Of a stretch of 25,056 nucleotides of DNA, positions 6,812-15,161 are shown piece by piece. Numbering within the stretch: position 1 is the stretch's first letter; every line of letters begins with the position of its first letter. The stretch covers positions 1-25,056 of the forward strand of contig URAN01000042.1 of NCBI GenBank assembly GCA_900545865.1. Reading direction: 5' to 3'. This DNA is from an uncultured Eubacteriales bacterium (GTDB taxonomy: Bacteria > Bacillota > Clostridia > Monoglobales > Monoglobaceae). The translations under genes and the position numbers were made by a program. The notes beneath the pieces were generated by a model. That model saw only the letters and a program-made list of their open reading frames with translations, was not told the origin of the DNA and searched no databases.

Positions 6812-9628
6812 CTATCTGATGTACACATATCCGCATTTGGGCGTAAGCCAAGTATTGTGAACCACAATCTGTGCACTGTCCGAGCCTGTCGAGCGATAGT
6901 CCGCGACCTGTTCGGGTCTTGCCGAATAGATTGATTTTTCGCTGTCCGTTTTTGTGTCGATTATCACAAGCTGACAATTATTAAAGTCAACCGCTTCTTC
7001 ATACGAATCATATGTTCCGTCCCAGTCAATATAAAGCGCCTTTCCGATTCGGTTTATTACCCTGCCCTTTGTGAGCTGAAAGTTTCTGTAAAAATCAAAC
7101 GAAGTAACTTTATTTGTTGACGTCTGTATCGATATTTGACCCGAATACCAATAATCGGGCTTGATTGTTTTAAGCGCAGTACCCGTTTCGGTATATTGGC
7201 GCGGATTTCCCGATTCGTCATAAAAAACGTCTGCGCTGCTGTCATAGACGCGCTGAATACTCCTCATTTCGCCCGTTCGGTCATTAATCGAGCAACGGAA
7301 CAAGTCACCTCTTTTAAGTGTTTTAACCTTTTCGACTTCAGTCGAAAGCAAGGCATATGTCACTTGTTTCGCGCCGTTATAACAAACTATCATCGGCACG
7401 CTCTCGCCGTTTGAATTGAGCATTTCGCCGTAGGAATCATAAAGGAAGCAATCCGCGGACAGCAAATACGGTTCATAGGTATACACCAAAATATCCGCAT
7501 AAGATGTGTTTGAATCAAAATTATACACATCGAGTCTCGCCCACTGTTCTATTGGGATAAAATACTCGTTTCTGAACATTGTGTCATCCGTCAAAATCTT
7601 GTTACCGTCCGCATCGAGGACATAACTGTCCTCAGGATAATTCTGTCCCGATGCAACGTCATACGACAAAAGATAACCGTTTTTGTCGGTACGCGGCTTT
7701 GCAAACATAACCGTCTTTGACTGGTCGCGAAGAACCGATGTACCCAGTCTTATATTACGATTATAGTATCTGTTGAATCCGAACGGACCTTTAAGCTTTG
7801 TAAGTGTGTTGTCCGCATCTTCGTTTTCGCCGACCGTGTATGTGTCAACCTCACAAACTTCATCGGCATCATTGAGCTTATATCGTATCGCCTGTTGTTC
7901 AATCTTTGCGCCGCCGCTCACGTTCGCGCTGTCCGAACCGGGAATCGCATAAAACGGGTCGTTCTCGGATATATCATATTTCTTGCCGTCTATTTTAACG
8001 GTGTCGGCACATTCAAATACCTTTACGCCGCCCGAACCGTTTTCGTATATCTTAAATTTCACACTGCGCGAAAAACCGTCCGTGTTTGATACGCAATCGG
8101 TCAGCAATCCGATTTTATAATCGTCCTTAACCTTTGCCTCGGCATAAGCCGCATAACCATAGGTATCTAAAATCACGGAATAATCCGCACCCGAAACGAA
8201 TTCGGGAAATGCGGCGGAATATGCCGAATCAACCTTGAATGTTCGCTCGCCGATTGTCACCTCTGTATAATCTGTATTCTTTTGAACAAGTTTAACCGTT
8301 CCCTCTACTCTGTCGCCACAGATTATTATCTCGATAAACTGTTTGTCCTTTGATTCCGCAACGCTGAACACAGACGGCGTTGCAATGGTCAATGCCGCTT
8401 TTTGAAGATTTGCATTTTTAACCGATACACCCGTATAATCGCTTATCTTTATGCTGTCGCTATGGTCCGCCATATTATAATAAACGCCGTTGACATCATC
8501 AATCATATTTACGACAAAATTCCTGTAGGATTTAATTATAACCGCGTCATATGTCCCGTCCGCATTTATATCTTTAAGGCGTATGCTTCCGCGTTTATTT
8601 CCGTTTATAAATTCATCAAACGCCGCCGATACACTGTCGGTATACTCGCTGCCGTTATAATACACAAGTGCGCTGCGCGAAAATCCGCGCGTTTGCAGCT
8701 TTTCGTTTTTTGAATAATATGAAATTATGTACGATGATGAATCAAAACTGCGCAAATCCTCTGATGAGATAATTAAATCATCTTTATTCGAACCGCGTTC
8801 TGAATTTTGGGTATAGAAAATATACTTTGTGTCGTTGTTCTGTTTTTCATAGAAAAACTTGATATAATTCAAAAACTGTCCGTCAATGTATATATTCTCA
8901 TCGATATTATACTTTTCGCCGTCTATAATAACCTCGTTTTCGCCCGCCGTGCTTCCGTTTGCCGATGCGATAACTTCGGCGGTAACGGTTCCCTCGTCAA
9001 TATAAATATTGCGATAGATTGAGAAAACTGTTTCGCTCGCCGTTTCATAGGTTAAATCCACATCACCGCTTATCGTTTTAATATCATATATTCCCGTTGA
9101 AAATACGTTATAAATCATCGTCAACGCCTCGGCATATGTCAGAGCGGTGCTGTCGGCACAATTCGGCAGTATATTAAGTCTTGACGCGGCGGTCATATAC
9201 CCCGAAGGAAATCCGCCCATTGCATTTGCATACACATCATAACCGGCAATGCTCAACACTATCTTTGCCGCCTCGGCGTATGTTATCGCCTCATCGGGTC
9301 TGAAAAACTGTTCACTGTTGCTCAAAAATCCCATTTCGCGGAATGCGTTTATCGATGCAACATTTGCGTTCTCTCTCGGAACATCGGCGTAATATACGTT
9401 TGTTGCGCTCTCTGTCGCACCAATCGTACGCGCCGCAATATTTACAAAATCCGAACGGCTTATATGCTTTTCAAGTTCCTCCGCATTTTCCGATGCCGAA
9501 TATACACCGAGATATTCGAATATTGCAAACTCCTCGGCGTATTCCGCCGCTGTTCCTGATGATTCGGCGAACACACTCATTGAAAAAAGTATGCTGATAC
9601 TCAGCAAAATACCGATAATTCTCTTCAT
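6812..9628 (-). CDS. SLH-domain surface protein with large uncharacterised region
   Basis: This 938-residue protein has a signal peptide (cleavage after SVFA, about residue 21). Three degenerate SLH-type repeats follow (about 31-72, 78-130 and 134-177), with FFRPDEAITYAEAAKIV as the clearest core. SLH modules bind secondary wall polysaccharide, so it is probably wall-anchored through its N-terminus. The remaining 760 residues match no enzyme I recognise. They are rich in beta-prone segments and recurring IDGKKYDI-like phrases, and include an EF-hand-like acidic loop DINADGTYD near residue 353 that could bind calcium. No catalytic motif was found. A GGAGAA ribosome site precedes the ATG at 9628. 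It follows another SLH gene by 20 bases, which suggests a paired structural role in surface display. Confidence 0.85.
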   Translation of the reverse strand: MKRIIGILLSISILFSMSVFAESSGTAAEYAEEFAIFEYLGVYSASENAEELEKHISRSDFVNIAARTIGATESATNVYYADVPRENANVASINAFREMGFLSNSEQFFRPDEAITYAEAAKIVLSIAGYDVYANAMGGFPSGYMTAASRLNILPNCADSTALTYAEALTMIYNVFSTGIYDIKTISGDVDLTYETASETVFSIYRNIYIDEGTVTAEVIASANGSTAGENEVIIDGEKYNIDENIYIDGQFLNYIKFFYEKQNNDTKYIFYTQNSERGSNKDDLIISSEDLRSFDSSSYIISYYSKNEKLQTRGFSRSALVYYNGSEYTDSVSAAFDEFINGNKRGSIRLKDINADGTYDAVIIKSYRNFVVNMIDDVNGVYYNMADHSDSIKISDYTGVSVKNANLQKAALTIATPSVFSVAESKDKQFIEIIICGDRVEGTVKLVQKNTDYTEVTIGERTFKVDSAYSAAFPEFVSGADYSVILDTYGYAAYAEAKVKDDYKIGLLTDCVSNTDGFSRSVKFKIYENGSGGVKVFECADTVKIDGKKYDISENDPFYAIPGSDSANVSGGAKIEQQAIRYKLNDADEVCEVDTYTVGENEDADNTLTKLKGPFGFNRYYNRNIRLGTSVLRDQSKTVMFAKPRTDKNGYLLSYDVASGQNYPEDSYVLDADGNKILTDDTMFRNEYFIPIEQWARLDVYNFDSNTSYADILVYTYEPYLLSADCFLYDSYGEMLNSNGESVPMIVCYNGAKQVTYALLSTEVEKVKTLKRGDLFRCSINDRTGEMRSIQRVYDSSADVFYDESGNPRQYTETGTALKTIKPDYWYSGQISIQTSTNKVTSFDFYRNFQLTKGRVINRIGKALYIDWDGTYDSYEEAVDFNNCQLVIIDTKTDSEKSIYSARPEQVADYRSTGSDSAQIVVHNTWLTPKCGYVYIR

Positions 9629-9648
9629 CTAAAAATTCTCCTTTCAAT

Positions 9649-11316
9649 TTACAGCATTAAAAACAGATTATAAATAATCTTTGCCGCTTCGGCTCTTGTC
9701 GCATAAGCCTCGGGATTAAAACGTCCGTTCTCGTCACCGTTTATAATTCCGCCGCGCTGCATAAGCCTTACCGCGTCATTCGCGTATTCCGCAATGTCAC
9801 TCTCGTCCGCAAAGGTAAACTCCTGTGCCGTTTCGGCAATTTTAACATCCGAAACATCTGCCGCACGACAGCTCATTACCGCTATATCCTGTCTGGTAAT
9901 ATTTTGCCCCGCACCGAACATTGTTTCAGAAACGCCCTTGACAATATCGGAATAATATGCCGACCTGACATAGGCATAATACCAATCTTCCTCTTTTACA
10001 TCCTCAAAATTCATGCCGTTTCCCAATACGTTGAGTTCAAACGTTTTTATCAAAAGCTTGACGAATTCCTCACGCGTGATATTATCGTTCGGTCGGAACT
10101 CATCCGCGGTTTTTCCGTTTATGATTCCTTTTGTAAACAACGCGGTTACGGCAGGAACAGCCCAGTCCACATCATCCATATCCTTAAACGGAGCATTAAC
10201 CTCTGTTCCGCCGTCTTGGCTTTTGTATGTGTCGGAATACTTTGCGCCGCTGACCGAGCCTTTACCCGAGCTGCCGCCACTGCCGGACGAACCGCCCGAA
10301 TTTCCGCCGTTGCCGTTATTGTTTCCGTTGTTGTCATAGGCATCAACATAGCTTTTTATGTCTTTGACCGAATCAAACTCTTTGCCTTGCATACTGCGCA
10401 CGCAAGCGGTTGTCAGCTTGTTTTCGGAAATATTCAGGTCTGCGGAGAACAGTTTGAGCATCGCTTTTGTGTTGTCGATGCTGTCACTGTATTTTATATT
10501 AGTCAGTATTATCGCGTTTTTCAATTTTATTTCTAAATCTGCAATGTCGGTTATTCTTTCACTTTTCAGAATTCCAGTAAGATAGCCTGCGCCGACCGAC
10601 ACATAATATTCGGAAATTTCGGCTTTATCGGACAGTATAATATCTTTGTATTCGTCAACATTCGCAACCGTCACGGAAGAACCACCGTTTATGGCAACAA
10701 GCAGCGCCGCCCGTTTCGCTGCCATGATAAATTCATACGGGTCCGTTATTTTTGAGTTTTGCTCCGCCGCATAAATTATTTCGGCAATTTTATACGAAGG
10801 CTTAAAACCGTCTTTCTCGGTCGAATCCGCCATAACCTTTGTATAAATCGAATCATCGGCAAGCATCAAGGTTTCGGCCGCGTCGCTCTCTTTTAAGATG
10901 CTTTCGACTGTCGCGGCATTTTCCGCCGTGGCAATTTTTGAAAGCATTGCGGCGTTTTCGTCTTTATTTGTATATACGATTTTAAACGTATCACTTACAT
11001 CTTTTGACGTAACGACGCAATCATAAGTGCCGCTCTTGTCCAGATAAAAATCAAACGCATATTTTCCGTCAGCCTCGGCGGTTTTAACCTCGATATATTT
11101 TACACCTGTCGGCGGATTTGTGCTTTGACCGCCCTCGGACGAACTTGCCGCCGATTCGGTAACCATAACAGTTATATCTGTTCCGGCTTTTATATTTTCG
11201 GCTTGCTGCTCTATACTGACTCCGCCGTCACTGTAAACGCCAATACTCTCCGCCGAGCAGACTGCCTGTGTTCCCACAAGGCAAACCGCCCCTAACAATG
11301 AAACAAATCTTTTCAT
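9649..11316 (-). CDS. SLH-domain surface protein with Gly/Ser/Asn linker
   Basis: This 555-residue protein starts at 11316, where AGGAGGT lies 4 bases upstream and a signal peptide begins (MKRFVSLLG, cleavage about residue 22). A GTG-initiated extension to 11352 would overlap the GH127 stop and is rejected. A short beta-rich domain (about 35-115) and a long alpha-helical region (about 120-325) lead to a low-complexity Gly/Ser/Asn linker (about 329-359). Three canonical C-terminal SLH repeats then start at FKDMDDVDWAVPAV, FEDVKEEDWYYAYV and FADESDIAEYANDA (about 375-555). It should be held on the cell wall with its N-terminal part facing outward. No catalytic motif is seen. Its place beside the other SLH protein suggests a scaffold or anchor for the secreted proteins of this locus, which have no SLH modules themselves. 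Confidence 0.88.
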   Translation of the reverse strand: MKRFVSLLGAVCLVGTQAVCSAESIGVYSDGGVSIEQQAENIKAGTDITVMVTESAASSSEGGQSTNPPTGVKYIEVKTAEADGKYAFDFYLDKSGTYDCVVTSKDVSDTFKIVYTNKDENAAMLSKIATAENAATVESILKESDAAETLMLADDSIYTKVMADSTEKDGFKPSYKIAEIIYAAEQNSKITDPYEFIMAAKRAALLVAINGGSSVTVANVDEYKDIILSDKAEISEYYVSVGAGYLTGILKSERITDIADLEIKLKNAIILTNIKYSDSIDNTKAMLKLFSADLNISENKLTTACVRSMQGKEFDSVKDIKSYVDAYDNNGNNNGNGGNSGGSSGSGGSSGKGSVSGAKYSDTYKSQDGGTEVNAPFKDMDDVDWAVPAVTALFTKGIINGKTADEFRPNDNITREEFVKLLIKTFELNVLGNGMNFEDVKEEDWYYAYVRSAYYSDIVKGVSETMFGAGQNITRQDIAVMSCRAADVSDVKIAETAQEFTFADESDIAEYANDAVRLMQRGGIINGDENGRFNPEAYATRAEAAKIIYNLFLML

Positions 11317-11320
11317 AATT

Positions 11321-11327
11321 ACCTCCT
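11321..11327 (-). promoter_or_regulatory. Shine-Dalgarno site fixing the start at 11316
   Basis: AGGAGGT on the minus strand lies 4 bases before the ATG at 11316 and supports this start over an overlapping GTG start at 11352. Confidence 0.85.
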
Positions 11328-11348
11328 GTGTTGTCTGTCCTGTTCTTA

Positions 11349-13157
11349 TCACTCGTCTTTAAAATTCAACCAAACACTCATATTGCTCTCGCCGCGATTT
11401 GCAAATCCGTAATACGGTATCAGCTTTATACGGCACTTTTCGTATTCTCGGTTTAATTTTTGATACAGTCCGTCAAAGCCTTTGAGTCTGTATCCGTCAA
11501 CCTCGATTGTGTATGCTCTGAAAAATTCGCTGTAACTCTCTTTTGCGTTAAGCTCTTTCGACAGGTATAGGCTGTGCAGATTTTCGATATTATCCGCCGA
11601 CTCTGCGCAATAAACAATCGGTCCGCGCATTACCGCCGCTTTGCCCGAATCCGCAATCACATTCGGATTCGCCTCAATCAAAACGGGCTTAATCTCTAAA
11701 TTCAACACGATTTCCGTTCCGTCGTTTTCAACCACCGCATAGCCGTTTTTCATTGCATAAGCTTTGTTTAAGTCAAAGTTTTCACACCATCCGGGAATAC
11801 GTAAATACACTTTTTCAAGACCGCTCGCTTTAATTCTGATTTCGCCGTCATACGGATAGTTCGTTTTTTGCACAACGCTTATTCCGTCATCTTCTATGCT
11901 GCTGTCCATATACTGATTCACATAACACTCACCGTTTTCAATATGATAGGTATAATTTCCCATTGCAGCAAGCATACGATTCAGATTCGGCGGACAGCAC
12001 GAACACTCAAAAATTTCAACTCTTTTAACAATGCCGTAATGGTCTTTTTCTTTGAACATCGGCACCTTTTTTTGATTCGCCAAATTAATTTCAAGCGGGT
12101 TTTCATAAAAGAAAGCATCACCCGACAATGACATTCCCGATAGCATTCCGTTATACATCGCTCTTTCCGCCGTATCGGCGTATTTTGCCGCTTTGCGGTA
12201 TTTAGCCATTCTGTTTGCAAACATCATCAACGCAATCGATGCGCACGTTTCCGCATACGCCTTTTCGTTCGGCAAATCGTATTTTATCGTAAAAGCCTCG
12301 CCTATATTTGTCGAGCCTACCGCGCCCGTGACATACATTTTGTAATTCGCAATATCATCAAACACTCTCTCGCACGCCTGCATCAGTTCGGAATCATCCG
12401 CCGCATCGGCACAATCCGCCATTCCGCATAAAAGATACAGACATCTGACCGCGTGTCCCACCGCGCTTTTCATTTCGCGCGGCGGAACATCGTCCTGACC
12501 GTAGGTTGGCTCGTCAGCAATACAAACATCCTTATCATTACAGCCGCGGTTATTTATAAAGAATAATGCCAAATCAAGATAACGTTTCTCGCCCGTCACA
12601 CGATACAATTTAACCAGCGCAAGCTCTATTTCCTCATGTCCCGGGGTCATAAATGCCGCCGAATTTTCTTTCACAAACACTTTTTCGATATAATCGGCAT
12701 ATTTTTTCGCAATATTTATAAACCTGTCTTTTCCCGTTGCCCAATAATGCGCAACCGCCGCCTCGAACATATGTCCGGCACAATACAACTCGTGCATATT
12801 ACGATTTGAAAAACGGTTTCTGTCCTCGCTGACCGTATAATGAATATTAAAATATCCGTCATCGCCTTGATTCTTTTGTATTTTATCTATAAGCCATTCC
12901 ACACGCTTTGACAGGTTTTCGTCATTCTTGTTTTTAAGTATGCGGCACGCGCCCTCAATCCACTTAAACACATCGGAATCCCAATAACAATGAGGTTTTA
13001 TTTCATCCTCGGAATAGCTGCCTATATCAAACGCGCCTATTCTTCCCGTTTCTTTAAATCGATTCCAAACAGCCTCTATCGTCACTTTTTCGTTGAGCTG
13101 TTCCATATCCTTCCAAAATCCGCCGTTTATCCTTACGTTTCTGTAGTCTGTAATCAT
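11349..13157 (-). CDS. GH127-type beta-L-arabinofuranosidase, cytoplasmic
   Basis: This 602-residue protein belongs to the former DUF1680 group (GH127), which releases beta-L-arabinofuranose from arabino-oligosaccharides. The fold opens with the family-like VRINGGFWKDMEQLNEKVTI and has an (alpha/alpha)6 barrel pattern. The zinc and catalytic residues known from Bifidobacterium HypBA1 (Glu338, Cys340, Cys417 nucleophile, Cys418) appear here as Glu303 and Cys305 in AYAETCASIA, and Cys387-Cys388 in ECSCCPPNLNRM. The active site therefore looks intact. There is no signal peptide, so it should act on imported sugars. An AAGGGGA ribosome site lies upstream of the ATG. It follows the lectin-like gene by 23 bases and precedes the SLH gene by 32. 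The sister family GH146 is a possible alternative label. Confidence 0.92.
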   Translation of the reverse strand: MITDYRNVRINGGFWKDMEQLNEKVTIEAVWNRFKETGRIGAFDIGSYSEDEIKPHCYWDSDVFKWIEGACRILKNKNDENLSKRVEWLIDKIQKNQGDDGYFNIHYTVSEDRNRFSNRNMHELYCAGHMFEAAVAHYWATGKDRFINIAKKYADYIEKVFVKENSAAFMTPGHEEIELALVKLYRVTGEKRYLDLALFFINNRGCNDKDVCIADEPTYGQDDVPPREMKSAVGHAVRCLYLLCGMADCADAADDSELMQACERVFDDIANYKMYVTGAVGSTNIGEAFTIKYDLPNEKAYAETCASIALMMFANRMAKYRKAAKYADTAERAMYNGMLSGMSLSGDAFFYENPLEINLANQKKVPMFKEKDHYGIVKRVEIFECSCCPPNLNRMLAAMGNYTYHIENGECYVNQYMDSSIEDDGISVVQKTNYPYDGEIRIKASGLEKVYLRIPGWCENFDLNKAYAMKNGYAVVENDGTEIVLNLEIKPVLIEANPNVIADSGKAAVMRGPIVYCAESADNIENLHSLYLSKELNAKESYSEFFRAYTIEVDGYRLKGFDGLYQKLNREYEKCRIKLIPYYGFANRGESNMSVWLNFKDE

Positions 13158-13180
13158 ATTAGTGTTTATTCCCCTTTCTG

Positions 13181-15058
13181 TTACTGTGCCGTTCCTCTGC
13201 TGATGCTTACGGGATTCGGATAACCGACAAGATAGTATTCAAGTTCGGCATCACCCAAATCATATATCGGTACGCTTACACTACATCCTTTTATTATTCT
13301 CTCGTCCTGTGCGTATTCAAGCGCAGACGCGCCCAATACAACCATTTTCTTTACATTCCTTTCAAGAACAGAGTCATAGACCTCTGTATGCGCGGTCACA
13401 AACAGAGTGAGCTGTTCCGCCTTATCGGTGCTTTTTAATACATTCAAGTCCAAAATCCCCCTAAGCCCCGTTCCTCTGCCCGTGGTCTTATATGTCTTTC
13501 CCGTTACAACGACCGTTCCGTCATCAGCGGTTTTAAAGCTCGTATCGTATCCGTACATAATATGAATACTGTCCGAGCCGTCGGCAAAGACATCGGGCGA
13601 AACCTCTATTTTATACTCGGTGTTCGGCGCAAGCAACCCGTCAAGGTTAAGTACCGCCGTACAATTGTTGTCCTCTGTTGTTACGTCTTTATATGTAAAC
13701 TCCTCACCGTTTTGCAAAATACGAAGCTTGCCTTGCAAATCACTCGCCGATACGGGCGCGGAAAATTTAACCTTGATTTTGTTCGTCAGGGTCGAAACAT
13801 CTTTATCTATGCCGCTTTCCTTTCCGTCATAGGTCTGTACGGTTATATCGTCAACCCACGGAACGGCTGTGCCGTCAATATACGAAACCTCTGTACCGAA
13901 TACCGCCGTATCTTTTACGCCGAGTCCGCTTACCGCGCCCCTCACATTATTTACGGTTATGATATACCGTCCCGCCATAATTTCGGAATCATCAAAGTGA
14001 ATGTCGAACTGCATATTATCGGCATTTTCTATCGAATAATTCGTGACTTTCTTTCCTGTCTGAAAGCTTGTTACCGTGACATCTTCCGCCGTTACGGGAC
14101 GGTTCATATACTCCGAAAAACCGACATTTACCACGCCTCCTTTGAGCGGAACGCCGTTTTCTCTGCCGTCATCGGTCGCTATGTTCGGACTATCGAGATA
14201 TATTTCATCGGCGTTATAGCTCTTAACATATACATTATCGAACAAAAATCCGCTCGTATCACCCGATTGTGACTGTCTTTTAAGTATTGTAAAGAACATT
14301 CCTTTGAGTTTTGCCGTCAAATCGCTGTTGGCGAGCGAAATAGTTCTCTTTTTGTTATCCGCATCAAAAAACGATATTTCTTCGCCATCCATATAAATAT
14401 AAACGCTTTGGTTCGCGCTGTCTTTATCGATATAGAATTCAAGCTTGTGCCATTTTTCGTAAGTAAAGAAATTTTTACTCACTCTGCGCGTTCCGCTCCA
14501 ACGGTGCGCCCACTCCCACGCCGTTATAAACTGTTTGTCCTCCGATTCCGAGGTTGCGTTCATCGTATCAAAAAGGTTGTGACCGTATCCGTTGCCCTTT
14601 GAAAAAACGGTCGGGTCATCGATTGTCGGGTCTTTTTGAGTGTTTTCCGTATTGAGATACGGGTCGCCGTTTAAGTCAAGTCTGAAACTTTTTATATATG
14701 TCGTATCGGCAAAATTGCTGTCACCCGTCTGTTTAATATCAAAGCTTATATGTATCTTTCCGCTCTCGAATATCGAGCCGAAAAGCAAACCAGGTGTCGA
14801 ATTGTTAGGCTCTATCTTCATAACATTGCCGCTGCGTTCATTGTCGGTGACACTTCCTACCTCGGGCGAAATAACCGCACCCGATTGCAAAGACCACCCG
14901 TCGGGAAGTCCCTTGCCTCTTTCGGCGGTATAATTACCGAAAGAATCGAAGCGATATATCGCTCCGTCGGTATAATCCGCCGCATTCACGACCGAACCGA
15001 ATCCCGAAAATATAATGCTCAGTCCTGCCGCTGCGGCAATAAATCTAATTTTTTTCAT
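13181..15058 (-). CDS. Secreted lectin-like protein with Ig-like domains
   Basis: This 625-residue protein has a signal peptide (cleavage after VVNA, about residue 26). A concanavalin-A/laminin-G-like module (about 30-285) starts RFDSFGNY..LPDGW and ends FLFDNVYVKSY; the same opening and closing phrases occur twice in the first operon protein (17782-20742). Two SbsA/Big_5-type Ig-like domains follow (about 300-395, NVGFSEYMNRPV; and 405-505, KVKFSAPVSASD). A C-terminal beta-rich module ends ELEYYLVGYPNP. No glycosidase motif is visible, so carbohydrate binding is the likeliest role; a lyase or esterase of unknown type is not excluded. It lies 103 bases downstream of the GH-A gene and 23 bases before the GH127 gene. 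Confidence 0.75.
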   Translation of the reverse strand: MKKIRFIAAAAGLSIIFSGFGSVVNAADYTDGAIYRFDSFGNYTAERGKGLPDGWSLQSGAVISPEVGSVTDNERSGNVMKIEPNNSTPGLLFGSIFESGKIHISFDIKQTGDSNFADTTYIKSFRLDLNGDPYLNTENTQKDPTIDDPTVFSKGNGYGHNLFDTMNATSESEDKQFITAWEWAHRWSGTRRVSKNFFTYEKWHKLEFYIDKDSANQSVYIYMDGEEISFFDADNKKRTISLANSDLTAKLKGMFFTILKRQSQSGDTSGFLFDNVYVKSYNADEIYLDSPNIATDDGRENGVPLKGGVVNVGFSEYMNRPVTAEDVTVTSFQTGKKVTNYSIENADNMQFDIHFDDSEIMAGRYIITVNNVRGAVSGLGVKDTAVFGTEVSYIDGTAVPWVDDITVQTYDGKESGIDKDVSTLTNKIKVKFSAPVSASDLQGKLRILQNGEEFTYKDVTTEDNNCTAVLNLDGLLAPNTEYKIEVSPDVFADGSDSIHIMYGYDTSFKTADDGTVVVTGKTYKTTGRGTGLRGILDLNVLKSTDKAEQLTLFVTAHTEVYDSVLERNVKKMVVLGASALEYAQDERIIKGCSVSVPIYDLGDAELEYYLVGYPNPVSISRGTAQ

Positions 15059-15161
15059 CTCATCTATCCCTTTCTGTCATTAATCCGATTTAAAAATTCC
15101 CGTTTTGTCTTATTTTGCGTTATTAATTGACATAACAAGATTTTATAAACCGCTTATTGTT

